NCBI GenBank assembly: GCA_964534605.1 | Contig: CAZHOS010000023.1 | Coordinates: 1 to 13,847 of the forward strand | Direction of reading: 5' to 3' | From: CAZHOS01 sp964534605 | GTDB taxonomy: Bacteria > Patescibacteriota > Saccharimonadia > Saccharimonadales > VXPC01 | DNA length: 13,847 nt | Shown: one piece after another, positions 7,349 through 12,768 of the stretch | How the letters are laid out: each line of letters begins with the position of its first letter | Numbering within the stretch: position 1 is the stretch's first letter | The notes under the pieces: model-generated | What the model was told of the DNA's origin: nothing | The model's input: the letters and a program-made list of their open reading frames with translations, nothing else | The model's database searches: none | Program-made: the position numbers and the translations under genes

Positions 7349-7960
7349 TTAGGCGTTTTTTGGGTTGCTGATGTAGTGCCAGAGGTGCCAGCAGGCAACC
7401 GTACTATACGGCGACCATTTTTGAGCAAACTCTATCAGTTCTTTTTTGGGAGGAGTAACATCCCAATCGTATATGGCTACCATGCTTTTTTGTAGCGCCA
7501 AATCATCTGGCGCAAAGACGTCAAGTCGCCCTAGCGAGTCCATCAAGAACATCTGCGCTGTCCATACACCGATGCCACGTATCTTTGTTAGCTCTGCAGT
7601 TACGTCACCATCGCTTAGTGCGTCTAGCTGTTCGTACACATCTGGATTAGCCAAGAAGTTGCTGGCAATATCCTGCACATAACTGGCTTTTTGCCTCGAT
7701 AGGCCGACGCCTCTTAGCTCGTCTACAGACAAGGACCGTATGGTTGCTGGGTCATAGTTCGTCTTAGCCTCAAAACGTCCACGAACTGCCGCTGCTGCAG
7801 CGACGGATATTTGTTGATTTATAACGGATGCGCATAGAGACCGAAAGTAGTGATGGCTGCTCTGCCTAATCTGGATATCCTGGTGTTTTATGATGGCTCC
7901 CAGAATAGGATCTTGTTTGGCTAGATGCTCCTCGGCCACGCGTAAATCTGCTTGTGTCAT
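7349..7960 (-). CDS. DNA-3-methyladenine glycosylase II family (AlkA-type HhH-GPD)
   Basis: This 203-residue protein excises alkylated bases from DNA as the first step of base-excision repair, in the cytoplasm. Seen: VINQQIS (47-52) and GVGLSRQKASY, both typical of the family; a helix-hairpin-helix LTKIRGIGVWTAQMFL (124-139); and FAPDD with the catalytic-type Asp at 153. Near the C-terminus, WSPYSTVACWHLW is the usual AlkA-family signature. Length fits the short AlkA form that lacks the E. coli N-terminal domain. There are no Fe-S cysteines, which separates it from Nth/MutY. The start has TGcTATCAT exactly 6 nt upstream and no Shine-Dalgarno. It lies 36 bp downstream of the histidine phosphatase on the same strand but seems to have its own promoter. 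Exact base specificity is not readable. Confidence 0.9.
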   Translation of the reverse strand: MTQADLRVAEEHLAKQDPILGAIIKHQDIQIRQSSHHYFRSLCASVINQQISVAAAAAVRGRFEAKTNYDPATIRSLSVDELRGVGLSRQKASYVQDIASNFLANPDVYEQLDALSDGDVTAELTKIRGIGVWTAQMFLMDSLGRLDVFAPDDLALQKSMVAIYDWDVTPPKKELIEFAQKWSPYSTVACWHLWHYISNPKNA

Positions 7961-7966
7961 GGGGTT

Positions 7967-7975
7967 ATGATAGCA
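7967..7975 (-). promoter_or_regulatory. Extended -10 (TGcTATCAT) 6 nt before the glycosylase start
   Basis: The minus strand reads TG-c-TATCAT-AACCCC-ATG. The hexamer matches TATAAT at 5 of 6 positions and has the extended TG. It lies within the 36-bp gap after the phosphatase gene, so the glycosylase can be transcribed independently as a leaderless mRNA. Confidence 0.6.
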
Positions 7976-7996
7976 CTTTGTTTGTCGCTATAATAT

Positions 7997-8536
7997 TTAG
8001 GTGGAGTAATCTATCTCTATTAAGGTAGCGTTTTTAGCCTGCTGGATGTCACAGAAGGTTGTAGGTTCGGCATCGTCGATAATTGTCTGTATCATTCGTA
8101 GCACAAAAGAATGGGCGCATATCAGCACGGTGCCCTCTAGCGCAGACACCTCGTCCATAAAGGTCTTAACGCGCAGGCGGAAGTCTGCAGCACTCTCGGC
8201 TTCGTCACTCTTCTGCAGCTCAACAGCAGATAGATAGCCTATATTTGGCGAGCCGGTGCGACTACCCATGTCGTATTCCTTCAGGCGCTTATCCGTAATA
8301 GGGGTGTCTTTGTGATTGATCGCCTGGAGGATAATCTGGCAGGTTTCTTGGGCGCGGGCAAGTGGAGATACATAGACGTGGTCGAACTTTAGGCCGCGTG
8401 CTTTGATATCTGCACTAGCTGCTTTGGCTTGTTGTCTGCCAAGCTCTGTAAGAGGCGAGTCTATACGGCTGCCAGCGAATATCTGCTGCAGATTGGCCTC
8501 TGATTGCCCGTGTCTAATATAGTAGATCTTGCTCAT
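7997..8536 (-). CDS. Histidine phosphatase family protein (phosphoglycerate mutase-like)
   Basis: This 179-residue cytoplasmic enzyme uses a phosphohistidine intermediate. Seen: YIRHGQSEAN with R8 and nucleophile H9; SPLARAQET with R61, the second phosphate-binding Arg; E87 in LKEYDMG as the likely proton donor; and ICAHSFVLR with H142 as the second catalytic His. The length suits a small phosphatase rather than a true cofactor-dependent phosphoglycerate mutase, which is about 230-250 residues. Possible substrates include sugar phosphates, alpha-ribazole phosphate or nucleotides; the sequence does not decide. MSK is chosen because the TG-t-TAAGCT element lies at the same 6-nt spacing as its neighbours and no earlier start exists in frame. 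Confidence 0.88.
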   Translation of the reverse strand: MSKIYYIRHGQSEANLQQIFAGSRIDSPLTELGRQQAKAASADIKARGLKFDHVYVSPLARAQETCQIILQAINHKDTPITDKRLKEYDMGSRTGSPNIGYLSAVELQKSDEAESAADFRLRVKTFMDEVSALEGTVLICAHSFVLRMIQTIIDDAEPTTFCDIQQAKNATLIEIDYST

Positions 8537-8542
8537 GCTTAT

Positions 8543-8551
8543 AGCTTAACA
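8543..8551 (-). promoter_or_regulatory. Weak extended -10 (TGtTAAGCT) 6 nt before the phosphatase start
   Basis: The minus strand reads TG-t-TAAGCT-ATAAGC-ATG. The hexamer keeps only the key T, A and final T of TANNNT but sits at the exact spacing shared with five other genes. A nearer TATAAG one base from the ATG is less likely to act as a promoter for this start. Confidence 0.35.
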
Positions 8552-8605
8552 TTTATTACCTGAAAGCTATTCTCGTCTGTAAGGATTGTGCGGTGTAGTG
8601 GCACT

Positions 8606-8632
8606 AAAAAACAGCACCAATAGTGGTGCTGT
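8606..8632 (-). terminator. Strong intrinsic terminator after the 63-residue Cys protein
   Basis: A perfect 9-bp stem (ACAGCACCA paired with TGGTGCTGT, 8611-8632) with a 4-nt loop is followed on the minus strand by a T6 run (complement of 8611-8606). It lies 26 bp past the stop at 8658 and separates that gene from the phosphatase promoter. Confidence 0.85.
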
Positions 8633-8657
8633 TTCTGCTTAATCTAAGCTCTAGGGG

Positions 8658-8849
8658 CTAGTAGCCCTTTGTAGCTACGCCGTCTTCGATAGCTTTTTTA
8701 GCAGCCTCATCAGACAAGAACGCGCAAACAGTACCGTCGGTTTCAGGGCATCCACCTTTTGCCATGAATCGGCCATTCTTAGTCTTAGTAATTACAGGGT
8801 TAACTATCTCTACTTTTTTCTTTGCCTTCATACTGTGTCCTGTGATCAT
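8658..8849 (-). CDS. 63-residue Lys-rich two-cysteine protein (resembles DUF5679-type zinc-ribbon proteins)
   Basis: This small basic protein has the core NPVITKTKNGRFMAKGGC, then PETDGTVCAF and an acidic/alanine C-terminal helix. The 'KNGR..KG.CP' layout recalls the DUF5679 small zinc-ribbon family common in CPR and archaea. Here the N-terminal CxxC pair is absent and the remaining cysteines are eight residues apart, so zinc binding is doubtful. The family link is a pattern resemblance, not certain. ATG 8849 has a strong Shine-Dalgarno (GAGGGAG, 6-nt spacer). ATG 8831 (MKAKKK), also preceded by AGGA, is an alternative start. A strong terminator follows, so this is probably a monocistronic, highly expressed transcript. 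The function is unknown. Confidence 0.75.
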   Translation of the reverse strand: MITGHSMKAKKKVEIVNPVITKTKNGRFMAKGGCPETDGTVCAFLSDEAAKKAIEDGVATKGY

Positions 8850-9073
8850 TGCTGTCTCCCTCTTATTGGTTCAAGTGATAATAATTAACTATAGCGCATT
8901 TTAAGTACGAAGTATAAATGTAATTTTTACTGTGCCTGCATGAGGGGGCAGCTATTTTCGCCCTCGTCCACCAAAAAGCAGTTACTCAGCTGGCAGAGTC
9001 GTGGAGCAGGTTATGGGTATCCAATCAACTTTCATGATCAAAGACAAAACACTAGTAGCTGGTAAATTGCTAC
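8850..9073. other. Intergenic region between divergent genes
   Basis: This region separates the minus-strand Cys protein and the plus-strand metalloprotease. It contains an AT-rich segment (8875-8935) with poor -10-like matches for the minus gene, a GC-rich stretch (8940-8980), and a tRNA-D-arm-like motif at 8984-8999 without the rest of a tRNA. A 6-bp inverted repeat (AGTAGC/GCTACT) lies about 9054-9074, just before the metalloprotease -10. No gene was seen. Confidence 0.5.
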
Positions 9074-9082
9074 TGATATAAT
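9074..9082 (+). promoter_or_regulatory. Perfect extended -10 (TGaTATAAT) 6 nt before ATG 9089
   Basis: TG-a-TATAAT is a full match to the extended -10 consensus and is followed by ACAATC and ATG. No TTGACA-like -35 is seen at 17 bp, which extended -10 promoters do not need. There is no Shine-Dalgarno. This is the clearest leaderless start in the window. Confidence 0.75.
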
Positions 9083-9088
9083 ACAATC

Positions 9089-9745
9089 ATGAGATCCTGG
9101 GATATTTGTGAGGTAAATACAGATGAGACACCTATCAAGGGGGTCATGCTTCGTGGTCGAATCCGTAAGTTTGCAATTAAGAATAACTTAGATTTGCTTA
9201 CAGAGAATGCTTCAGACACAGAAAACACGGTGAGATTTGCGGTTCATCACGGCACAGGGGGCACATTGCTCAGGCCTAAGCTACTTGGCATTGGTTATGA
9301 TCCTGGCTTTGAAGATAAGGGGGTACTTTCTAAAAACCTAAGGGCCACCGTATTACACGAGTGCTACCACGCCGTTCAAGGATGGTCGGACGAAAACCCT
9401 ACAATGGTACCAACGACACTCTTGGAGGATGGGGTGCTAGAGGGTGTAGCAACGGTGTTCGAGCGGGAATATGGCAAAACTACTCCACCGTGGTCGGTTT
9501 ATAAGGACGACGAGACTATGCACGGGTGGCTTAGCCTAGTAAAGCAGCAGAATAACGACCCTAACTCCAGAAAGTATTTTGATTATAAGTTCGGTGAAGT
9601 CAAGGGAGAAAAATGGATGCTGTATAGGCTTGGCACTTGGATTGCAGACAAAGCACTAGATAGTAATCCAGGTCTTTCTATAACTTCTCTTGCCAGTAAA
9701 GAGGCCAAAGATATTATTTCACTGGCAGGGCTCACCGACATCTAA
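9089..9745 (+). CDS. HExxH zinc metalloprotease, DUF2268-like
   Basis: This 218-residue protein carries TVLHECYHAVQG, with zinc ligands H90 and H94 and catalytic E91. VLEGVATVFERE follows 24 residues downstream and supplies E118 as the probable third ligand. That gluzincin-like layout with a Glu in an EG[LV]A context is typical of predicted Zn-dependent proteases of the DUF2268 type. The C-terminal part includes EKWMLYRLGTWIADKAL, which fits the helical tail of the family. No signal peptide or membrane segment is present, so it is predicted cytoplasmic unless exported by another route. The start is fixed by the extended -10 placed 6 nt before the ATG. It appears monocistronic. The peptide substrate is unknown; a link to the exported proteins nearby is speculative. 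Confidence 0.8.
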   Translation: MRSWDICEVNTDETPIKGVMLRGRIRKFAIKNNLDLLTENASDTENTVRFAVHHGTGGTLLRPKLLGIGYDPGFEDKGVLSKNLRATVLHECYHAVQGWSDENPTMVPTTLLEDGVLEGVATVFEREYGKTTPPWSVYKDDETMHGWLSLVKQQNNDPNSRKYFDYKFGEVKGEKWMLYRLGTWIADKALDSNPGLSITSLASKEAKDIISLAGLTDI

Positions 9746-10096
9746 AGAGATTAATTCTGCCTCCCATGCAGTCGTAGGTGCGAGAATGCAGGGTTGCTAT
9801 TATGGTGATAATAGACATAACCTAATTGTCACAATCTTTGCCATACCATCTATAGGTAAAGAAGATTTTGTTCGACATTCGAGGTTATTACTTAGAGAGA
9901 CTGTCGTTAATAAATCTAAAGCAATAAGACCTAACACAAGACGAGCTTCTAGCATTAGCCCGGTCGTACCTAGGATAATTTTAGACGTTGGCTTGCAGGT
10001 GGTAGCGATTAATATACACCTCCAGTCTATTCATAGAAATATAAATCACCGTGCTGTGCCTAGCATCAACAAGGCCGGCTAATATATAGCGTTAGA
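9746..10096. other. Unassigned 350-bp stretch with overlapping weak frames
   Basis: On the plus strand a frame from ATG 9786 to TAA 10082 (98 residues, basic, no recognised motif) has only a weak AGG upstream. On the minus strand the codon-aligned antisense frame runs from about 10079 down through one stop near 9984 and resumes, reading as a hydrophobic-looking sequence (LMLEARLVLGLIALDLL). Neither matches a family I know, and one-stop interruption could mean a decayed gene. No terminator was seen for either flanking gene. Confidence 0.3.
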
Positions 10097-11944
10097 CTAG
10101 AAAATATTGCTATGCAGGACACTTCCTTCGTAGATGCCGTCACCGTCATAGCTTGTCCACTCATCAGGCTCAACAAATAAATCATAGAATTCTTGAGGTA
10201 TTGTTGGGTTTGAATAGAAAGTCTTCATCTCGGCCAAGTAGGCATCTCCTGTAGCTCCGTCAAAACCATAACGATCAAATTTAGTTCTCATTCGCTGAAG
10301 CGCATTGGCATAAGCAGGCTCATTCACTAGGTTAACGTCTTCTCCTGCCAATGGTTTAGAATCATCAATTATATACAGCTCTTCCGATATATCAGCCACA
10401 GGATTGCCATCGGCATCAAGAACGAGTGGTCGTGTTTCGTTGCCATCGGCATCAACGACGGATAACCTCTGGAAGTTAACAGTCCTAATATATTTCTGGT
10501 TGTGGTTAGTGAAGGCAATTCGAGCGACGTCAGTATAAGTAGCTACACTGCCGTCAGGATTAAGCGTGTCACGGTGCATCTTTTTGCTAATGTGGCTAAC
10601 AAACTCTGCGCTATTGCCGTTTCTTAACCACACGCCATTAGCATTTCGATTAACGTCGTTGGACTGCTGTAGTACACCGAGCGCACTTCTGCCATCGATA
10701 CCTTGAGGCACCTCACCACCGGCTGCCTCGATAAATGTAGGATATAGATCACCGATCCATACTTTATCGTCAATGTCTCCACCTCCTTGAACTTGACCAG
10801 GCCAGACAGTAAAGTTTGCCACCCGGCTGCTACCTTCGTATGCAGAGCCTTTACCACCCCTTAGATGGCCGTTATCGCCAACCACATTGATGGTGCTTCC
10901 TGCACCGTTGTCGGACAAAAACATAAAGATAGTGTTATCTGCCTCACCAGTTTCTTGAACAGTTTGGTATAAGTCGCCAATTGCATCATCCATTGCCCTG
11001 ACGGAAGCGTAGTAGAGCACATCGTTTAAGCGCTTTTTTTGATCGTTGCCTTCATTAGTATTTGGGAAGTCGTATAGAAACGGCACAGACAATACATCAT
11101 CTTCTCGCTCGATTAGTATCGAAAAGTCGTCATCAGTTATACCAAACTCATCTCTATATAGATCAACGTAGTGCCGGGGTGCCGAGTAGGGGGTGTGCGG
11201 GGCGTTAAACGGTACATAGGCAAAGTATGGGTTATCGTCACTAGCTTTGTTTTTTATGAACGCTTCGGCAGCATTGCCGAATAAGAATGTCGAATACGTC
11301 TGGGAGTGTAGTGGAACCCCATTAGCCTCAAGATCGTGACCATTTCTTGTTAGTGTTTTCACGCCGTTAACGTTTTCTTTTTTTCCGTGATGGTCATGAC
11401 CGAAAGTAAAGTCATCGTAGGCAGTACCGTCTTCTTTGACTCCATATGATTGGATCCATCCGTGCAGGAAGCCAACGTACTCGTCGAAACCGTTATTCAA
11501 AGGGTGTTGCTCTTCGGCTATGCCAAGGTGCCATTTACCAAAGATACCAGTTGCGTAACCTAAATCGTCCAAGCGTTCTGAAAGCAAGACTTCTTCTTCT
11601 GCGACACCGAAGCCTTCTTGCTGCATAAACATTATCTGGTCAACGCCGTGCATACCTAGCCTAGAAGGATCTTTGCCTGTCATCAACGCAGCACGAGTTG
11701 GGGCACAGTTTTGTAGTGAGTGAAAGTCAATCTGAGCTCCATCGTTTTGCAAAATTTCATAACTTCTTGGCATATGAGTAGCGTCTAGGTCGCCATAGCC
11801 AAGATCGTCCGCCATAATATACACAATGTTTGGTTGTTGCTGTTGTGGGCTTGCCTTTGTTTGACTTGTAATGACTTTTCCTCCAAGCACCAAAGCCGAG
11901 GCCAAGCCTGCTAAAGTGAAGAGTGATATTTTTTTCTTATTCAT
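10097..11944 (-). CDS. Exported type I sulfatase (arylsulfatase family)
   Basis: This 615-residue enzyme hydrolyses sulfate esters. An N-terminal basic segment and hydrophobic stretch (about 1-27) without a lipobox Cys indicate a signal peptide or anchor. The catalytic signature is C80-A-P-T-R84 followed by AALMTG; C80 must be converted to formylglycine. Other family residues are seen: D46/D47 (MADDLGYGD, Ca2+), K137 and H139 (FGKWHLG), H250 (NAPHTPY), D345/N346 (FLSDNGA) and K365 (GGKGSAYEGSSRV). Residues beyond about 440 form the usual C-terminal subdomain with an Asp/Gly-rich stretch. Length fits arylsulfatases. No formylglycine-generating enzyme or anaerobic maturase is in the window. TGGA lies about 7 nt before the ATG, and a TATAAA lies further upstream. 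Substrate (sulfated glycan or aryl sulfate) is not deducible. Transfer from a non-CPR donor is possible but untested. Confidence 0.92.
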   Translation of the reverse strand: MNKKKISLFTLAGLASALVLGGKVITSQTKASPQQQQPNIVYIMADDLGYGDLDATHMPRSYEILQNDGAQIDFHSLQNCAPTRAALMTGKDPSRLGMHGVDQIMFMQQEGFGVAEEEVLLSERLDDLGYATGIFGKWHLGIAEEQHPLNNGFDEYVGFLHGWIQSYGVKEDGTAYDDFTFGHDHHGKKENVNGVKTLTRNGHDLEANGVPLHSQTYSTFLFGNAAEAFIKNKASDDNPYFAYVPFNAPHTPYSAPRHYVDLYRDEFGITDDDFSILIEREDDVLSVPFLYDFPNTNEGNDQKKRLNDVLYYASVRAMDDAIGDLYQTVQETGEADNTIFMFLSDNGAGSTINVVGDNGHLRGGKGSAYEGSSRVANFTVWPGQVQGGGDIDDKVWIGDLYPTFIEAAGGEVPQGIDGRSALGVLQQSNDVNRNANGVWLRNGNSAEFVSHISKKMHRDTLNPDGSVATYTDVARIAFTNHNQKYIRTVNFQRLSVVDADGNETRPLVLDADGNPVADISEELYIIDDSKPLAGEDVNLVNEPAYANALQRMRTKFDRYGFDGATGDAYLAEMKTFYSNPTIPQEFYDLFVEPDEWTSYDGDGIYEGSVLHSNIF

Positions 11945-12023
11945 GATAAATCCAGCCTTAACCTTAAATCCTTTTATATCTAAAATTTTACTTGTTTATT
12001 GAGGTTCAGCAAAATCTAAGTCG

Positions 12024-12102
12024 CAATTAAGCAACTTGATCATGGCGTTAAAAAAGTGGGGAGGTGCATCCTCTGCAGGTGCTACTTAGCGCAACTTAAT
12101 TG
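12024..12102 (+). repeat. Long nested inverted repeat, possible structured RNA
   Basis: CAATTAAG (12024-12031) pairs with CTTAATTG (12095-12102). Inside, GCGTTAA (12045-12051) pairs with TTAGCGC (12086-12092) with one G-U, and GTGG (12056-12059) pairs with CTAC (12082-12085). GAGG/CCTC closes a TGCAT loop (12061-12073). The G-U pairs favour a plus-strand RNA. GCAACTT (12091-12097) can instead pair with AAGTTGC (12142-12148), which would break the outer stem. Confidence 0.45.
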
Positions 12103-12283
12103 TCTATCCAGTCCTCTCATCTTGCAAAAAAAGAGTAGCTAAAGTTGCTTTCTTATATGTTGTGCAGAATCACAAACCTGCTCCTGCGGAGTTCTAGGTT
12201 CGAGGCATTAAGGCAAAAGCCAAACAAAAACACCATCCTTTAGATAGTGCTTATGCTTGGCTGGGCTTGGTCTACGAGATTAG

Positions 12284-12455
12284 AACTAGTTTAGTGCTAG
12301 TTTGAATAAGCTTAGAAAGAAAGAAGACCCTACTCACACTCGCTAACGATGGATTCGTTAGACGGAGTGCTTTCGGGCCTTGATAGGAGCGTTAACTCCT
12401 ACATCTTCGATTGAGCTTTAGCCGAGTCCGACCTTTTGGGACGGCACAAGGACTC
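12284..12455 (+). repeat. Cluster of four consecutive stem-loops
   Basis: Stems: AACTAG/CTAGTT (12284-12302); CACTC/GAGTG with inner CTAACGA/TCGTTAG (12337-12369, 12 bp); TAGGAG/CTCCTA with loop CGTTAA (12384-12401); GAGTCC/GGACTC (12424-12455), whose 5' arm can also pair with GGGAC at 12438-12442. The close packing suggests a folded RNA or a mobile-element end, but no known family was recognised. Confidence 0.4.
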
Positions 12456-12460
12456 CTTGA

Positions 12461-12598
12461 CGTTCATCTACACCCAACTGGATCGGTGGCATCCTCGTCC
12501 TCGGTGGCGCAGTGCTACTCGGCATGGCCATAAGCGCCCGCAACACCAGCAATAACCCAAAACCTTCAGAAGAAACAGCAGCAGACGGCCAGCAGTAA
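12461..12598 (+). pseudogene. Relic of a C-terminal membrane anchor of a surface protein
   Basis: The frame after TGA 12458-12460 reads RSSTPNW, a hydrophobic helix IGGILVLGGAVLLGMAI, SAR, and a short polar tail ending DGQQ before TAA 12596-12598. This Pro/Ser-rich linker, single helix, basic residue and short cytoplasmic tail is the typical end of wall- or membrane-anchored surface proteins in Gram-positive-like and CPR bacteria. No start codon or upstream coding sequence in frame exists, so only the 3' end survives. It lies just before the DUF285 surface gene, which hints that a sibling gene was deleted here. It could also be a chance frame. Confidence 0.4.
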
Positions 12599-12754
12599 TA
12601 CCTCAGCTCCACCACATTATGCAGGCCCGAAATTACATCTTTGAAAGCAAGTTTTCAAGAGTAAGGATTAATTCTTGGTTAAATCCAGAAAGATACTGTT
12701 GGCTCGAAGTAGCTTATGTTATTATTTAAGAAATAGCTCTAATAACGTGAGTAG

Positions 12755-12759
12755 AAGGA
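12755..12759 (+). promoter_or_regulatory. Shine-Dalgarno AAGGA fixing the GTG 12769 start
   Basis: AAGGA lies 9 nt before GTG 12769. An in-frame TGA at 12748-12750 rules out starts further upstream, and no ATG occurs between, so GTG is the only good start. Confidence 0.65.
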
Positions 12760-12768
12760 ATACGCCTA

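Larger units (their letters stand above)
11945..12768. other. Noncoding, stem-loop-rich island
   Basis: About 820 bp without an intact gene. It contains a long nested hairpin (12024-12102), a competing stem with 12142-12148, four further hairpins (12284-12302, 12337-12369, 12384-12401, 12424-12455) and a coding relic at 12461-12598. No rRNA, tRNA, tmRNA, RNase P or SRP signature could be matched by eye. It serves as the upstream region of both the sulfatase (minus) and the DUF285 gene (plus). Confidence 0.5.

Noticed and set aside
8984..8999. tRNA D-arm-like sequence (ACTC stem, AGCTGGCA loop, GAGT) followed by GGTTATGGGTATCC
   Set aside because: No matching acceptor stem, anticodon arm or proper T-arm could be assembled; at best a remnant or chance.
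9690..10082. 130-codon frame starting at an internal TTG
   Set aside because: The start lies inside the metalloprotease gene, with no ribosome site; only the later ATG 9786 is even weakly plausible.
12191..12215. GGTTCGAGGC resembling a tRNA T-arm
   Set aside because: Flanking bases do not form the 5-bp T stem, and no anticodon arm is upstream.
12320..12420. Tiny frame MDSLDGVLSGLDRSVNSYIFD at ATG 12349
   Set aside because: No ribosome site, it coincides with two hairpins, and it is short enough to arise by chance.
12604..12614. CAGCTCCACCA, identical to the usual 3' end of tmRNA
   Set aside because: No T-arm (GGTTCGA) lies just upstream and no GGAGCTG/GGGGCTG 5' partner was found in the island.
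12418..12615. Minus-strand 65-codon frame
   Set aside because: Antisense of the membrane-anchor relic; no start signals.
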